A stretch of 64,000 nt of DNA from the NCBI RefSeq assembly GCF_022603395.1, contig NZ_JAIBKA010000009.1, forward strand, positions 62,001 to 126,000, written 5' to 3'. Positions 31,861-40,621 of the stretch are shown piece by piece. The notes under the pieces are model-generated. The model was not told where the DNA came from. It was given only the letters and a program-made list of their open reading frames with translations, and ran no database searches. A program made the position numbers and the translations under genes. This stretch comes from Desulfoferrobacter suflitae (GTDB lineage: Bacteria > Desulfobacterota > Syntrophobacteria > Syntrophobacterales > Syntrophobacteraceae). The stretch's first letter is position 1, and every line of letters begins with the position of its first letter.

Positions 31861-32955
31861 ATGAGCCGGGAAATAGAAAAGGAAGCGTTGAGGCTGCTCG
31901 CCAAACTGAGTGAAGCACATGGCGCTGCAGGTAATGAGGATTCCGTGCGTGGTATATTTCAAGAAGAATTGGGTGATAGAGTCTACAGCGACAGAACGGG
32001 TAATGTTTTTTTCAGGCAGGCAGGCAGTGCTGACGGCCCATGTGTGATGCTGACAGCGCACATGGATGAGGTTGGATTTGTGGTGCAATCGGTCGCCAAG
32101 AGCGGCCTCATTAAGTTTATGCCCGTTGGTGGTTGGTGGTCGCATACGCTCCTTGCACAGCGTGTCAGGATACGAACCCGAAAAGGTGATGAGATTATTG
32201 GTGTGATTGGTGCGAAGCCGCCTCATTTGCTGGAGAAAAATGAACGTGAACGACTGGTGAACATCGAAGACATGTTCATCGACGTTGGAGCCGCTAATAA
32301 GGAGGAGGTCCTCCAAAGGTTTCAAATCAGTCTGGGGGATCCCATTGTGCCTTACAGCCCCTTTGCTCGCATGTTCGATCCCGATTACCTGTTGTGCAAA
32401 GGGTTTGACGATCGGGTGGGCATGGCCCTGGTCATCCAGGCCGTCCATATGCTGGGAAGCTGCCGGCATGCGGGCACCGTCTGCGCGGTGGGAACGGTAC
32501 AGGAGGAAGTGGGAGTGCGCGGGGCTCAAACCGCCGTTTTCGGGGTAAATCCGGACTTGGCGCTGGTATTGGAAGGCACTCCGGCCGACGATTTACCAGC
32601 GGTGAGTGAAGATGAAAGGCAGGCCTCCCTGGGTCGCGGTGTGCAAATCAGACTCATGGATCCTTCCGCCATCATGAACCGAAAGTTGACCCAATCCCTG
32701 ATCGATCTCGCCGAAAGGTTGCAAATCCCTTACCAGGTGGCGGTTCGCAGAAGCGGGGGTACCGATGCGCGGGCCATTCACCTGCATGGTGCGGGCGTCC
32801 CGACGGCCGTTTTGGGGGTACCGGCACGCTATATTCATACCCACAACTCGATCATCCACCTCAAGGATTATCTGAGTACCCTGCAGCTGGTTGTGGAATT
32901 CCTGAAGCATTTGGACAGAAAACGGGTCAATGATTTCACGGGATTCATCCTGTGA
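31861..32955 (+). CDS. M42-family aminopeptidase
   Basis: 364 residues. Zinc ligands and catalytic residues: His in MLTAHMDEVGFVVQ, Asp in CKGFDDRVGM, the Glu pair in GTVQEEVGVRGAQ, Asp in VLEGTPADDLPA, and His in YIHTHNSIIHLKDY. This is the M42 (TET-type, glutamyl/leucyl aminopeptidase) family, which forms large cytosolic shells that trim peptides. The start is taken at the ATG at 31861. AAGGGG lies 10-15 bases upstream and the GTG at 31855 is an alternative. The downstream DUF3124 gene is on the same strand. Confidence 0.92.
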   Translation: MSREIEKEALRLLAKLSEAHGAAGNEDSVRGIFQEELGDRVYSDRTGNVFFRQAGSADGPCVMLTAHMDEVGFVVQSVAKSGLIKFMPVGGWWSHTLLAQRVRIRTRKGDEIIGVIGAKPPHLLEKNERERLVNIEDMFIDVGAANKEEVLQRFQISLGDPIVPYSPFARMFDPDYLLCKGFDDRVGMALVIQAVHMLGSCRHAGTVCAVGTVQEEVGVRGAQTAVFGVNPDLALVLEGTPADDLPAVSEDERQASLGRGVQIRLMDPSAIMNRKLTQSLIDLAERLQIPYQVAVRRSGGTDARAIHLHGAGVPTAVLGVPARYIHTHNSIIHLKDYLSTLQLVVEFLKHLDRKRVNDFTGFIL

Positions 32956-33022
32956 AAAAAGCCATACGAGTTTCCGGTTTGGATCAGAGTGCGCCATGCG
33001 ATACCGCAAGAGGGAGGAATCG

Positions 33023-33532
33023 ATGGAAAGAATTCGGATAAAGAGCTTCTCGATCGTCTTTGCCTGCGTGCTCGGTGGGATGGTTCTTTCAATGGGTTTT
33101 TTCGCCTTTTCCCACTGTTTGGCCGGCGAGGCAAAATCGCATAACGGTCAGACGGTTTATGTACCCATTTATTCGTTCATCTATTACGGAAATAAGTTTA
33201 AAAAGATAGATCTTACGGCGACACTCAGTATCCGCAATACCGATCTGGTTCATGCCATCGAAATTTTGGCAGTGGACTACTATAATTCCGACGGTAAGCT
33301 GATTAAAGAGCATGTAGAAAAGCCGATCAAGCTGGCATCACTGGCTTCTACTCATTTCCAGGTGGCGGAATCAGACCTGAGCGGAGGATTGGGAGCAAGC
33401 TTTGTGGTTCAATGGAAAGCCGAACAAAAAGTGAGCAGCCCCATAGTCGAAAGTGTGATGATTGGGGCAATCTCGGCTCAAGGAATCTCTTTTGTCTGCC
33501 GGGGGGAAGTGATTCGTGCATCCGCTGACTGA
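33023..33532 (+). CDS. DUF3124 exported protein
   Basis: 169 residues. Signal sequence KSFSIVFACVLGGMVLSMGF...CLAGEA, then TVYVPIYSFIYYGNKFKKID, LTATLSIRNTDLVHAIEILA, VDYYNSDGKLIKEHVEKPI, and a C-terminal beta stretch, matching DUF3124. It looks like a small beta-sandwich in the periplasm. The function is unknown. The start ATG at 33023 has AGGGAGGA 5 bases upstream and excludes the longer frame from 32930, which overlaps the peptidase gene. Confidence 0.8.
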   Translation: MERIRIKSFSIVFACVLGGMVLSMGFFAFSHCLAGEAKSHNGQTVYVPIYSFIYYGNKFKKIDLTATLSIRNTDLVHAIEILAVDYYNSDGKLIKEHVEKPIKLASLASTHFQVAESDLSGGLGASFVVQWKAEQKVSSPIVESVMIGAISAQGISFVCRGEVIRASAD

Positions 33533-33536
33533 AGCG

Positions 33537-33758
33537 TTACTCCCCGTCTGATGTGGTTTTTTGCAAAACGCTGCCGCCCATGTTCAACACTCGTTTTAGT
33601 GTCCGCTGCAGCTGCGCTTCACTCAGGATTTTGAATTCCAGGGAGTCTCCGGCGGGAGAAAGGGTGTGACATCGATAAAAGGGAGTACCGGGAGCATCCG
33701 ATTCAATTGGCTTGACAATCTGTCGATGGCCTGAAGGATAGATGAATTCATAAATCAT
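33537..33758 (-). CDS. Small hypothetical protein
   Basis: 73 residues beginning MIYEFIYPSGHRQIVKPIES. The mid part GTPFYRCHTLSPAGDSLEFK is followed by KILSEAQLQRTLKRVLNMGG. A beta-rich N-terminus and a helical C-terminus are expected. The start ATG at 33758 has GGGGGGA 9 bases upstream. The longer start at 33788 is unsupported. It ends 4 bases after the DUF3124 stop on the opposite strand, so the two are convergent. No family recognised. Confidence 0.5.
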   Translation of the reverse strand: MIYEFIYPSGHRQIVKPIESDAPGTPFYRCHTLSPAGDSLEFKILSEAQLQRTLKRVLNMGGSVLQKTTSDGE

Positions 33759-33903
33759 ATGCGCGTTCCCCCCTCTTGATTTCGCCAATGGAATGGGCGA
33801 AATATGGCATATGGCAGCGGCAAGTGCCGATAGTTTTGTTTCCGTGAGAAGACAATGTTATTATATTTTCCAGTGTGAAGATATCATAAGGAGGCACATC
33901 GAT

Positions 33904-34413
33904 ATGCGACGGTTTTTTATCCTTTCCCTCCTCATTTTGGCGGTAACCGCTGCCTTCGTGTTTCCGGCGGTTGCTCAGGAAACCAACACCGCCGGCTGTA
34001 TCCATGTGTATGACGCGACGGGGCAGTATTTGGGTATCTTGGTGGAAAGAGGCAAGATGCAGGATGAGGCGGTTGTTTTTATCCCGGGGATAGGCAAGTT
34101 TACGACCATCAAGCAAACCACGGGCGAGATTGAAGCCACCAACCTGACTTTCGATTCGGAGGGATGTGTGGGTGTGCCTTACTTTGCCGGAGGGGTGGAC
34201 TTCATCAGAAAGTGTGGCGGCAAATACTATCTGGGGGGCTCTATGGCGCGCAACATCCCGCGCGTATCGACACAGCTCACAAGTGGAGAATGCCTCCAAT
34301 GGTCGCCCGTTTACGATAAACTCACGGAGATGTTTGAGGCCAGTGAAATTGCAGAGAGTTACATCCCTTTCACCCTGCCCGTCGCCCTGCCCCTGCATTA
34401 TGAGTATCAGTAG
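33904..34413 (+). CDS. Exported hypothetical protein
   Basis: 169 residues. Clear signal peptide MRRFFILSLLILAVTAAFVF ending AVAQ. The mature part reads GCIHVYDATGQYLGILVERG, EAVVFIPGIGKFTTIKQTTG, TNLTFDSEGCVGVPYFAGG, a repetitive beta-hairpin style common in secreted proteins of unknown function. Paired cysteines (CIHV, GCVG, KCGG, ECLQ) could form disulfides. The ATG at 33904 has AGGAGG 9 bases upstream and is preferred to 33793. No family recognised. Confidence 0.75.
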   Translation: MRRFFILSLLILAVTAAFVFPAVAQETNTAGCIHVYDATGQYLGILVERGKMQDEAVVFIPGIGKFTTIKQTTGEIEATNLTFDSEGCVGVPYFAGGVDFIRKCGGKYYLGGSMARNIPRVSTQLTSGECLQWSPVYDKLTEMFEASEIAESYIPFTLPVALPLHYEYQ

Positions 34414-34866
34414 CCGCGTTTGACCGTTTGACGCCGCCTCTAATTTTGCGGGGCCTGTCTCCTGGGCCAATTCTTACAGCAGAATGGGGACTGAGAAGTC
34501 TGCCTTGAACCAAATGCTTCGCGGCATGGCGTAGATCTCTGGAGGTGCACGCGAGGTTGATGGTGCATGGTTTCAACGCCTGCTGGAACGTCTCATGGAG
34601 TGTGCTGGAAGCGGCTTCGAGAATGTGAGGGTGAGACGTGGCGGCGTCTTGCGGGGTCTTCGTTTTTTGCAAGTTTATTATAATATTATCAAAATAATAC
34701 GATAATAAGCGTGGGATTTGAAGTGTTTATTTTAGTTGATTGAATTTGGAAAAGGGGTTAATGGTCCCATTGGCTCAGGATGCCACCTGGTTTATAGATA
34801 AGGATCGGTGTGCGAGTGATCGGATAAGGGATCGGGATCACTTCTTCCTTTGTCAAAAGGATGCCA
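34414..34866. other. Intergenic, about 450 bases
   Basis: No gene supported; a minus-strand frame at 34370-34672 shows no family signal. AT-rich DNA at 34670-34720 (AATAATACGATAATAAGC) may hold the promoter of the glycosyltransferase gene. Confidence 0.4.
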
Positions 34867-35541
34867 ATGACTCAGTGTTCATCGCCCGTTGTTCTCATTC
34901 CTGCAAGGAATGAAGAGGCCACTGTAGGAGAAGTGGTTTGCAAGATATTGTCCCAGCTTCACTGCGAAGTTGTCGTCATTGACGATGTGAGCACGGATGG
35001 TACCATCGAGGCGGCACGATCGGCCGGTGCGACCGTCCTTCCCCTGGCAATTCATTTGGGAGCCTGGGGGGCCATCCAGACCGGCATGCGCTATGCTCTC
35101 AAAAAGGACTATCGAATCGCCGTAACGATGGATGCCGATGGGCAGCATCAAGCGTCCAGCGTCAAGGGCCTAATCGAACCGATTAGATGCGGGGATGCGG
35201 ATATGGTCATCGGTGCGTGTGTCAAGCGAGGCAGCAGGGCACGCCACTTGGCCTGGATGATCTTCCGCCGGCTTTCCGGAATAGGCCTGGAGGATTTGAC
35301 ATCCGGTTTCCGTGCCTATAATCAGAAATCCATGATCCTGTTGGCGTCCCGCAAGGCGACGCTGCTGGATTATCAGGATTTGGGGGTGTTGATACTCTTA
35401 CGCCGAATGGGGCTGAGCATCGTTGAGAAGCAAGTGGAAATGTGCCCCCGACTGTCAGGAGCTTCCAGGATCTTCAATTCATGGTGGGTCGTTGCCAGGT
35501 ACATGTTGGCAAGCAGTATTTTGTGCCTTGCCAAGCGTTGA
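34867..35541 (+). CDS. Glycosyltransferase family 2 (DPM1/polyprenyl-phosphate type)
   Basis: 224 residues. The GT-A fold is readable: VVLIPARNEEATVGEVVCKI, EVVVIDDVSTDGTIEAARSA, the metal-binding DxD AVTMDADGQHQ, and LEDLTSGFRAYNQKSMILLA. It transfers a sugar from a nucleotide donor, probably to a polyprenyl phosphate, at the inner membrane face. There are no membrane helices. A DUF2304 membrane protein gene follows closely, a frequent partner of such enzymes. The ATG at 34867 has AAGG about 6 bases upstream. The ATG at 34861 lacks spacing. Confidence 0.88.
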   Translation: MTQCSSPVVLIPARNEEATVGEVVCKILSQLHCEVVVIDDVSTDGTIEAARSAGATVLPLAIHLGAWGAIQTGMRYALKKDYRIAVTMDADGQHQASSVKGLIEPIRCGDADMVIGACVKRGSRARHLAWMIFRRLSGIGLEDLTSGFRAYNQKSMILLASRKATLLDYQDLGVLILLRRMGLSIVEKQVEMCPRLSGASRIFNSWWVVARYMLASSILCLAKR

Positions 35542-35596
35542 GGCAATCGGCTCGGACAATGAAATTGGTGCTGCACCGAAAATAGATGGTGAATTT

Positions 35597-35962
35597 GTGT
35601 TGATTTCTTATAAATGGACATCGGCAGTGCTGGGTCTCCTGGTTGCCGGTGTGATCATGGTGTTGGTGCGCCGCGATTATCTTCATACCAGATATGCCCT
35701 ATGGTGGTTGTGTGTGGCGGTTGCTGTTCTTATTCTGGGGATTTTTCCCGGTTTGGTCGACCTTGTCGGATCGCCCTTCGGAGTGCATTATCCTCCTATC
35801 CTGGTAGTGATCATTTGCCTGGGGCTGATCCTCATCAAGATGCTGACCATGGATCTGGAGCGCTCGCGGCAGGAAAGGGAATTGAGACGGCTTGCACAGC
35901 GGCTCGCGCTCCTGGAAAGTATCAAAGGACAAACCGTAGACGGGGTTAAGGAGGAGTCCTAG
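35597..35962 (+). CDS. DUF2304 membrane protein
   Basis: 121 residues with three predicted helices: SAVLGLLVAGVIMVLVRRDY, ALWWLCVAVAVLILGIFPGL, and YPPILVVIICLGLILIKMLT. A charged coiled tail follows (LERSRQERELRRLAQRLALL). This is the DUF2304 pattern. The partner is usually a DPM-like glycosyltransferase, as here. It may anchor the enzyme or act in flipping the lipid-linked sugar, which is inference. The frame is open upstream but there is no ATG. The GTG at 35597 gives the family's usual length, with a weak ribosome site. Confidence 0.75.
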   Translation: MLISYKWTSAVLGLLVAGVIMVLVRRDYLHTRYALWWLCVAVAVLILGIFPGLVDLVGSPFGVHYPPILVVIICLGLILIKMLTMDLERSRQERELRRLAQRLALLESIKGQTVDGVKEES

Positions 35963-36100
35963 AGGCTTTGAGCTTGCCCGAGCATAGGGGGTTCCCTCCT
36001 GCCCTGCCGACTCCCTTGCGTTTCACCGGCAAGAGTCGTTCCGATCAGTTCCGGGGGCTTGTGACGAATTGCCGGGCTTGAATTCATATTTGTTATCAGG

Positions 36101-37375
36101 ATGTATAGATCTTCATCACCACCCCAGGGAAAAAGAAAACGTTTGCGCGCTGGATTCAGCACCGGCACGGCAATGGTCGCAGCAGCCCGAGCGGCTCTGA
36201 GGCTTTGTCGCGACGGCAGCGTGCCGGAGAGGGTCGCCGTGCGTTTACCGAACGATTGCTTCATTTCGATAAAGATGGAAGCTGGCGGCACCGGAAAGAA
36301 AAGTTGCTGGGTGAGCGTTATCAAGGACGCGGGAGATGACCCGGACGTCACGCATCGGGCCGAGCTGAGGGTGGCATTGAAGGTGTTTTGTTCTCCTGCC
36401 ACAGGAGGGACATCGCAGGTGCAGCAGCAATTGGGCGGTGAGATGCCCGGCGGTAGTCGTGCGACAGTTTGCCTGGTTGCGGGGGAAGGGATCGGAGTGG
36501 TCACGAAGCCCGGGCTGCCCGTCGCCGTGGGAGAACCGGCCGTCAATCCAGTCCCGCGCCGGATGCTGTGCCGCAACCTTGTTGAAGAGTTGACGGGCGG
36601 CCGGTGGCTCGGGTGCGAACAGCTTGGTTGGAGCGACCTGTTTACCTGGAAACCCCCCGAAAGCCCTCACATTCTCTTGCCTCTGACCGGACTGCCCGAG
36701 AGTCTGAAGGACCTTCTGCTGCAACTCGAGGTTCAGGTTCCCAACGGGAGAGCACTCGCCAAACGAACACTGAATCCCAGACTGGGCATCCTGGGTGGGA
36801 TTTCGATACTGGGCACCACGGGTCTGGTCAAGCCCTTTTCCCATGAAGCGTATGAGGAGACCATTGAAAGCGCACTGTCGGTAGCTGCATCCAATGGATG
36901 CCGAGAGGTTGTTTTGAGCACCGGAGGCAAAAGCGAGCGTTTGGCACAGAATTATTTGCCCAACATGCCTCCCGAGGCTTTCATCCAGATTGCCGATTTT
37001 TACGCTTTCAGTTTGCAGGCGGCGCGCAGAATGAATTTTCAAGGGGTCGTGCACAGTGTGTTTTTTGGAAAATTGGTCAAAATGGCTTATGGTCATGCAT
37101 ACACGCATGCGCATAAAGCCGCCTTGGACTTGTGTTTGATTGCACGGGTGGCTGCAGAGAAGGGCTATGACGAGTTTTTTTGCACCATGCTCCGGGAAGC
37201 GAACACGGCGCGACACGCCCTCGAAATGTTATTGAATCGAGCGGCTTTCGAGGTCATTTCGCAACTGGCAGAACTTGCCCTGTCGAACTCTCGCCGCATC
37301 ACGGAAAACACCATGACAATTCGCGTCATTCTATTCAATTATGACGGCACACCGTTGGTAGACATATCCTCATGA
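36101..37375 (+). CDS. cbiD: Cobalt-precorrin-5B C1-methyltransferase
   Basis: 424 residues. N-terminal RLRAGFSTGTAMVAAARAAL is the family signature. Later VIKDAGDDPDVTHRAELRVA, GGEMPGGSRATVCLVAGEGI and GISILGTTGLVKPFSHEAYE mark the conserved core. CbiD methylates C1 of cobalt-precorrin-5B in the anaerobic branch of cobalamin synthesis in the cytoplasm. It shares ATGA with the next gene (37372-37375), so translation is coupled. I see no cobalamin riboswitch just upstream. The ATG at 36101 has AGG almost abutting, but the N-terminus is needed for the family motif. Confidence 0.94.
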   Translation: MYRSSSPPQGKRKRLRAGFSTGTAMVAAARAALRLCRDGSVPERVAVRLPNDCFISIKMEAGGTGKKSCWVSVIKDAGDDPDVTHRAELRVALKVFCSPATGGTSQVQQQLGGEMPGGSRATVCLVAGEGIGVVTKPGLPVAVGEPAVNPVPRRMLCRNLVEELTGGRWLGCEQLGWSDLFTWKPPESPHILLPLTGLPESLKDLLLQLEVQVPNGRALAKRTLNPRLGILGGISILGTTGLVKPFSHEAYEETIESALSVAASNGCREVVLSTGGKSERLAQNYLPNMPPEAFIQIADFYAFSLQAARRMNFQGVVHSVFFGKLVKMAYGHAYTHAHKAALDLCLIARVAAEKGYDEFFCTMLREANTARHALEMLLNRAAFEVISQLAELALSNSRRITENTMTIRVILFNYDGTPLVDISS

Positions 37376-38658
37376 ATTGCCCAAACTTATCCATGAGCGT
37401 GGACGTCTGGCAGGTTCCCGCCATCGTGGTGGTGGGAATCGGCATGGGAAAGCTCGACCTCAGCGCGCGCGCCTCCTGCTGGATCGATCGGGCGGAGGTC
37501 CTGGTGGGGGGCCGACGGCAACTGGATGAATTCGGCGAGCATCGAGGTGAAAAGATCATTTTAGGATCACCTCTGGACCACACCCTCGAGAAAATCGATC
37601 AGGTGTCCCAATCCCGCAGGACCCTTGTGCTGGCATCAGGCGATCCGCTGTTTTTCGGCATCGGGCGGCGGCTGGGAGAGGTCCTGGGGAAAGAACGCCT
37701 GCTTGTGCTGCCCAACGTCACCGCCATGCAGTATCTCTTCGCCCGCCTGGCGGAGCCCTGGGATGATGTTAAGATCGTAAGCCTGCACGGGCGCGGCAAA
37801 GCGATGAAACCCGGAGACTGGCTGAACCTGCTGCTGCGCCATAAGAAAATAGGTTTGTACACGGATCCCCAATATACTCCGGCAAGGGTTGCGCGGGAAT
37901 TGCTTCAGCTGGGCGTTCAAGACAGAGTGTTGGTGGTTGGAGAAAATCTCGGGCAGGATGACGAAAACATTCGGGAAATTCCTCTTTCCGAAGCCCGGGG
38001 TCTGGACTTTTCCCCTCTGAACATCGCGTTGATTCGGCCCGCGGAGAATTCTTCGGTGAGCACGGCGTTGGCCGGCCAGAACCTGACAACCTTCGGCATG
38101 TCTGAAGCTTCATTTCAACATCAAGCGGGCTTGATCACCAAAATGGAAATTCGAGCTATTGTTCTGGCCAGCCTGCAACTCCGTCCGGATCTTGTTCTCT
38201 GGGATCTGGGGGCGGCCAGTGGGTCAGTCTCAATCGAAGCCGCTCGCATTGTTCCCTTGAGGAAAGTGGTGGCGGTGGAGAGAAACCAGGATCGCTATCA
38301 AGACCTTGTTGAAAATCTGGCGCGTTTTGGTTGTGCTGAAATCGAAAGTATTTGCGCCGATGCATCCGATGTATTAGAGCGGCTTCCTGATCCCGACCGA
38401 GTATTCATTGGGGGTGCGGGTGGAGACCTTGTCGCTATCCTCAGCCGAGCTGCAGAAAAGCTGCGGGATGGTGGGCGAATAGTGCAGACCGTCGTGACCC
38501 TGGACACCCTTGAAGCCGTGCGCCAATTTTGGCGTGAGAAGTCCTTCGACGTGACAGTTGCTCAAGTGCAGATTAACCGCTCTGCACCTATTTTGAACAC
38601 CATCAGGCTGGAAGCGCTCAACCCGGTGTTCATCGTGACCGCCAGCCGCAGCGTCTGA
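37372..38658 (+). CDS. cobL: Precorrin-6Y C5,15-methyltransferase (decarboxylating), fused CbiE-CbiT type
   Basis: 428 residues. The CbiE half (about 15-230) begins AIVVVGIGMGKLDLSARA, with LASGDPLFFGIGRRLGEVL. The CbiT half (from about 250) has the SAM motif LVLWDLGAASGSVSIEAARI, VVAVERNQDRYQDLVENLAR and DRVFIGGAGGDLVAILSRA. It methylates C5 and C15 and decarboxylates the acetate side chain. In the anaerobic route the halves are often separate genes; here they are fused (CobL/CbiET). The start overlaps cbiD by 4 bases. The ATG at 37393 is an alternative. Confidence 0.93.
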   Translation: MNCPNLSMSVDVWQVPAIVVVGIGMGKLDLSARASCWIDRAEVLVGGRRQLDEFGEHRGEKIILGSPLDHTLEKIDQVSQSRRTLVLASGDPLFFGIGRRLGEVLGKERLLVLPNVTAMQYLFARLAEPWDDVKIVSLHGRGKAMKPGDWLNLLLRHKKIGLYTDPQYTPARVARELLQLGVQDRVLVVGENLGQDDENIREIPLSEARGLDFSPLNIALIRPAENSSVSTALAGQNLTTFGMSEASFQHQAGLITKMEIRAIVLASLQLRPDLVLWDLGAASGSVSIEAARIVPLRKVVAVERNQDRYQDLVENLARFGCAEIESICADASDVLERLPDPDRVFIGGAGGDLVAILSRAAEKLRDGGRIVQTVVTLDTLEAVRQFWREKSFDVTVAQVQINRSAPILNTIRLEALNPVFIVTASRSV

Positions 38659-38745
38659 GAACCGGTGATGCGGCTTGCAAACAGCGTATGGCGCGCGCCG
38701 TTTAATCGACAACCCCAATGGCCGGTAGGGAGTGAGAGTCATGCA

Positions 38746-39513
38746 ATGAGATATCCCATCTATTTTGTCGGGGCCGGTCCTGGCGACCCAGACCTGATAA
38801 CCGTCAAAGGTCAACGTCTGCTGGAGCAGGCGGATCGCGTCGTCTATGCGGGATCTCTGGTCCCCCGGGCGCTGCTGCAAAACTGCAAACCGGATGCCGC
38901 TATTTTCAACAGCGCTTCACTCACTCTTGAGGAAACTCATGCCCTGTTGTGTGAAGGTTATGCTGGGGGAGAGAGGGTAGTGCGCCTGCATACCGGTGAC
39001 CCGAGTCTCTACGGGGCCATACAGGAGCAGATGTTGCTCCTGGAAAAAGATGCGATCCCCTACCGGGTGGTTCCCGGAGTTTCTGCTGTGTTCGCAGCCG
39101 CAGCAGCGCTCAGGCAGGAACTGACCCTGCCTGAAGTTTCACAGACGGTGATCCTCACGCGTCTTGCAGGGCGAACATCGGTGCCGGAAAAAGAGCAGCT
39201 CGGCTCGTTGGCGGCTCATCGCGCCACCCTGGTGATCTACTTGAGCGTTCAGCAGATCGACAAGGTGGTCTCCGAGCTGAGGTCGTCCTATCCGGGCAGG
39301 ACTCCCGTTGTGGTGGCGTATCGCGTGGGATGGCCCGATCAGCGGTTGTTGGAGACTAGTTTGGAAGATGTTGCGGATGCAGTGAAGAGGGCCGGCATTT
39401 CCCGGCAGGCCCTGATCATGGTGGGAGATGTATTTGCCGCTCGCTCTCATGGAATGCTCAAAAGATCAAAGCTTTACGATGAATCCTTCAGCCATGGCTA
39501 CCGCAGCAGCTAA
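38746..39513 (+). CDS. cbiF: Cobalt-precorrin-4 C11-methyltransferase
   Basis: 255 residues. N-terminal IYFVGAGPGDPDLITVKGQR is the tetrapyrrole methylase signature. VVRLHTGDPSLYGAIQEQ, VVPGVSAVFAAAAALRQELT and TLVIYLSVQQIDKVVSELRS follow the CbiF/CobM pattern. It adds the C11 methyl. The ATG at 38746 is the sensible start. The frame from 38665 adds 27 residues without family character. It lies 87 bases after cobL and its end overlaps cbiG by 35 bases. Confidence 0.93.
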   Translation: MRYPIYFVGAGPGDPDLITVKGQRLLEQADRVVYAGSLVPRALLQNCKPDAAIFNSASLTLEETHALLCEGYAGGERVVRLHTGDPSLYGAIQEQMLLLEKDAIPYRVVPGVSAVFAAAAALRQELTLPEVSQTVILTRLAGRTSVPEKEQLGSLAAHRATLVIYLSVQQIDKVVSELRSSYPGRTPVVVAYRVGWPDQRLLETSLEDVADAVKRAGISRQALIMVGDVFAARSHGMLKRSKLYDESFSHGYRSS

Positions 39514-40621
39514 TATCCCGAGCTTGTCCGTCGCTATCCTGGCAATCACTCGCCATGGAGCGGGCCTTGCCCTGGAGATCCTAAAAAAGCTCCCGGGAAG
39601 CGTGTGCTATGTGCCCTCGAGGCTTGGTTGCCCTGCCACGGAGAACATGGTTGTTTTTGAGAAACTGGAGGAGGCCGTTCGCCATGCCTGGTCAAACCAC
39701 CATGCGCTGGTCTGTATCATGGCCAGCGGTATTGTGGTGCGTCACCTTGCGCCGCTAGTGGAGCATAAGGCGCTGGACCCGGCAGTGATCGTAATGGATG
39801 AGCAAGGCCAATTTGTAGTCAGCCTGTTGTCGGGCCATTTGGGAGGAGCCAATGCACTGGCCCGCCGGATCGCTCGCATGACCGGTGGTCAAGCGGTCAT
39901 CACCACTGCTTCGGACGTTCGTGGAAAGCCTGCTATTGATCTGATTGCCCGGGATGCCAACCTGGCCATTGAAAATTCAGCCATGGTCGCTCGTCTGGCC
40001 CGAGCCTTTCTGGAAGAAGAGACCATTTGGATCTTCGATCCTTACGAGCATTTGAAGCCCCATCTGCAGCAGGAAGGCAATGTGCTTTGGACCGATGATG
40101 TCCTCTCTGACGGCAGGATGCCGGGACCTGGAGAAAAGGGGCATAGCAAAGAGCAATTGAATGTCCTGCGCGACGGTCAATCCCGTGTCGGGATATGGGT
40201 TTCGGAACAGCTTCCGCCCACCGATCTTTGCTGTCTGATTCTTCGTCCCCGCAATCTGGTGGTGGGGTTGGGCTGTAACCGGGGCACTCCGACCAATGAA
40301 ATGTTGGCGCTGATCCAGCGAGTTTTCAAGGATGCGAACCTGTCATTATTGTCTATCAGGAACCTGGCCAGCATCGACCTGAAAGCCGATGAACAGGCAA
40401 TTTTGGAAACAGGGAGAAGGTTTGATCGGCCCATAGCGTTCTATTGCAAAGCTGACCTGGAACAGGTATCAGTGCCCAATCCATCAAATCTAGTCAAGGT
40501 CCATGTGGGAGTACCGAGCGTATGCGAAGCAACGGCGCTGTTGAGCGCACAGCAGGGGAAAATCATTGTGCCCAAGAAAAAATCGGCAAATGTCACAGTG
40601 GCGGTGGTCCGGGTAAGCTGA
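39479..40621 (+). CDS. cbiG: Cobalt-precorrin 5A hydrolase
   Basis: 380 residues. Three CbiG regions are visible: N-terminal LAITRHGAGLALEILKKLPG and LVCIMASGIVVRHLAPLVEH, the middle VVSLLSGHLGGANALARRIA, and the C-terminal LVVGLGCNRGTPTNEMLALI through PIAFYCKADLEQV. CbiG opens the lactone ring and releases the two-carbon fragment, generating precorrin-5B for CbiD. The start is taken at the ATG at 39479; the ATG at 39494 is possible. Its last 100 bases overlap the next gene frame. Confidence 0.93.
   Translation: MNPSAMATAAANIPSLSVAILAITRHGAGLALEILKKLPGSVCYVPSRLGCPATENMVVFEKLEEAVRHAWSNHHALVCIMASGIVVRHLAPLVEHKALDPAVIVMDEQGQFVVSLLSGHLGGANALARRIARMTGGQAVITTASDVRGKPAIDLIARDANLAIENSAMVARLARAFLEEETIWIFDPYEHLKPHLQQEGNVLWTDDVLSDGRMPGPGEKGHSKEQLNVLRDGQSRVGIWVSEQLPPTDLCCLILRPRNLVVGLGCNRGTPTNEMLALIQRVFKDANLSLLSIRNLASIDLKADEQAILETGRRFDRPIAFYCKADLEQVSVPNPSNLVKVHVGVPSVCEATALLSAQQGKIIVPKKKSANVTVAVVRVS

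Noticed and set aside
35963-36100. A cobalamin riboswitch ahead of cbiD
   Set aside because: The 138 bases lack the conserved core and B12-box and are too short for the full aptamer.
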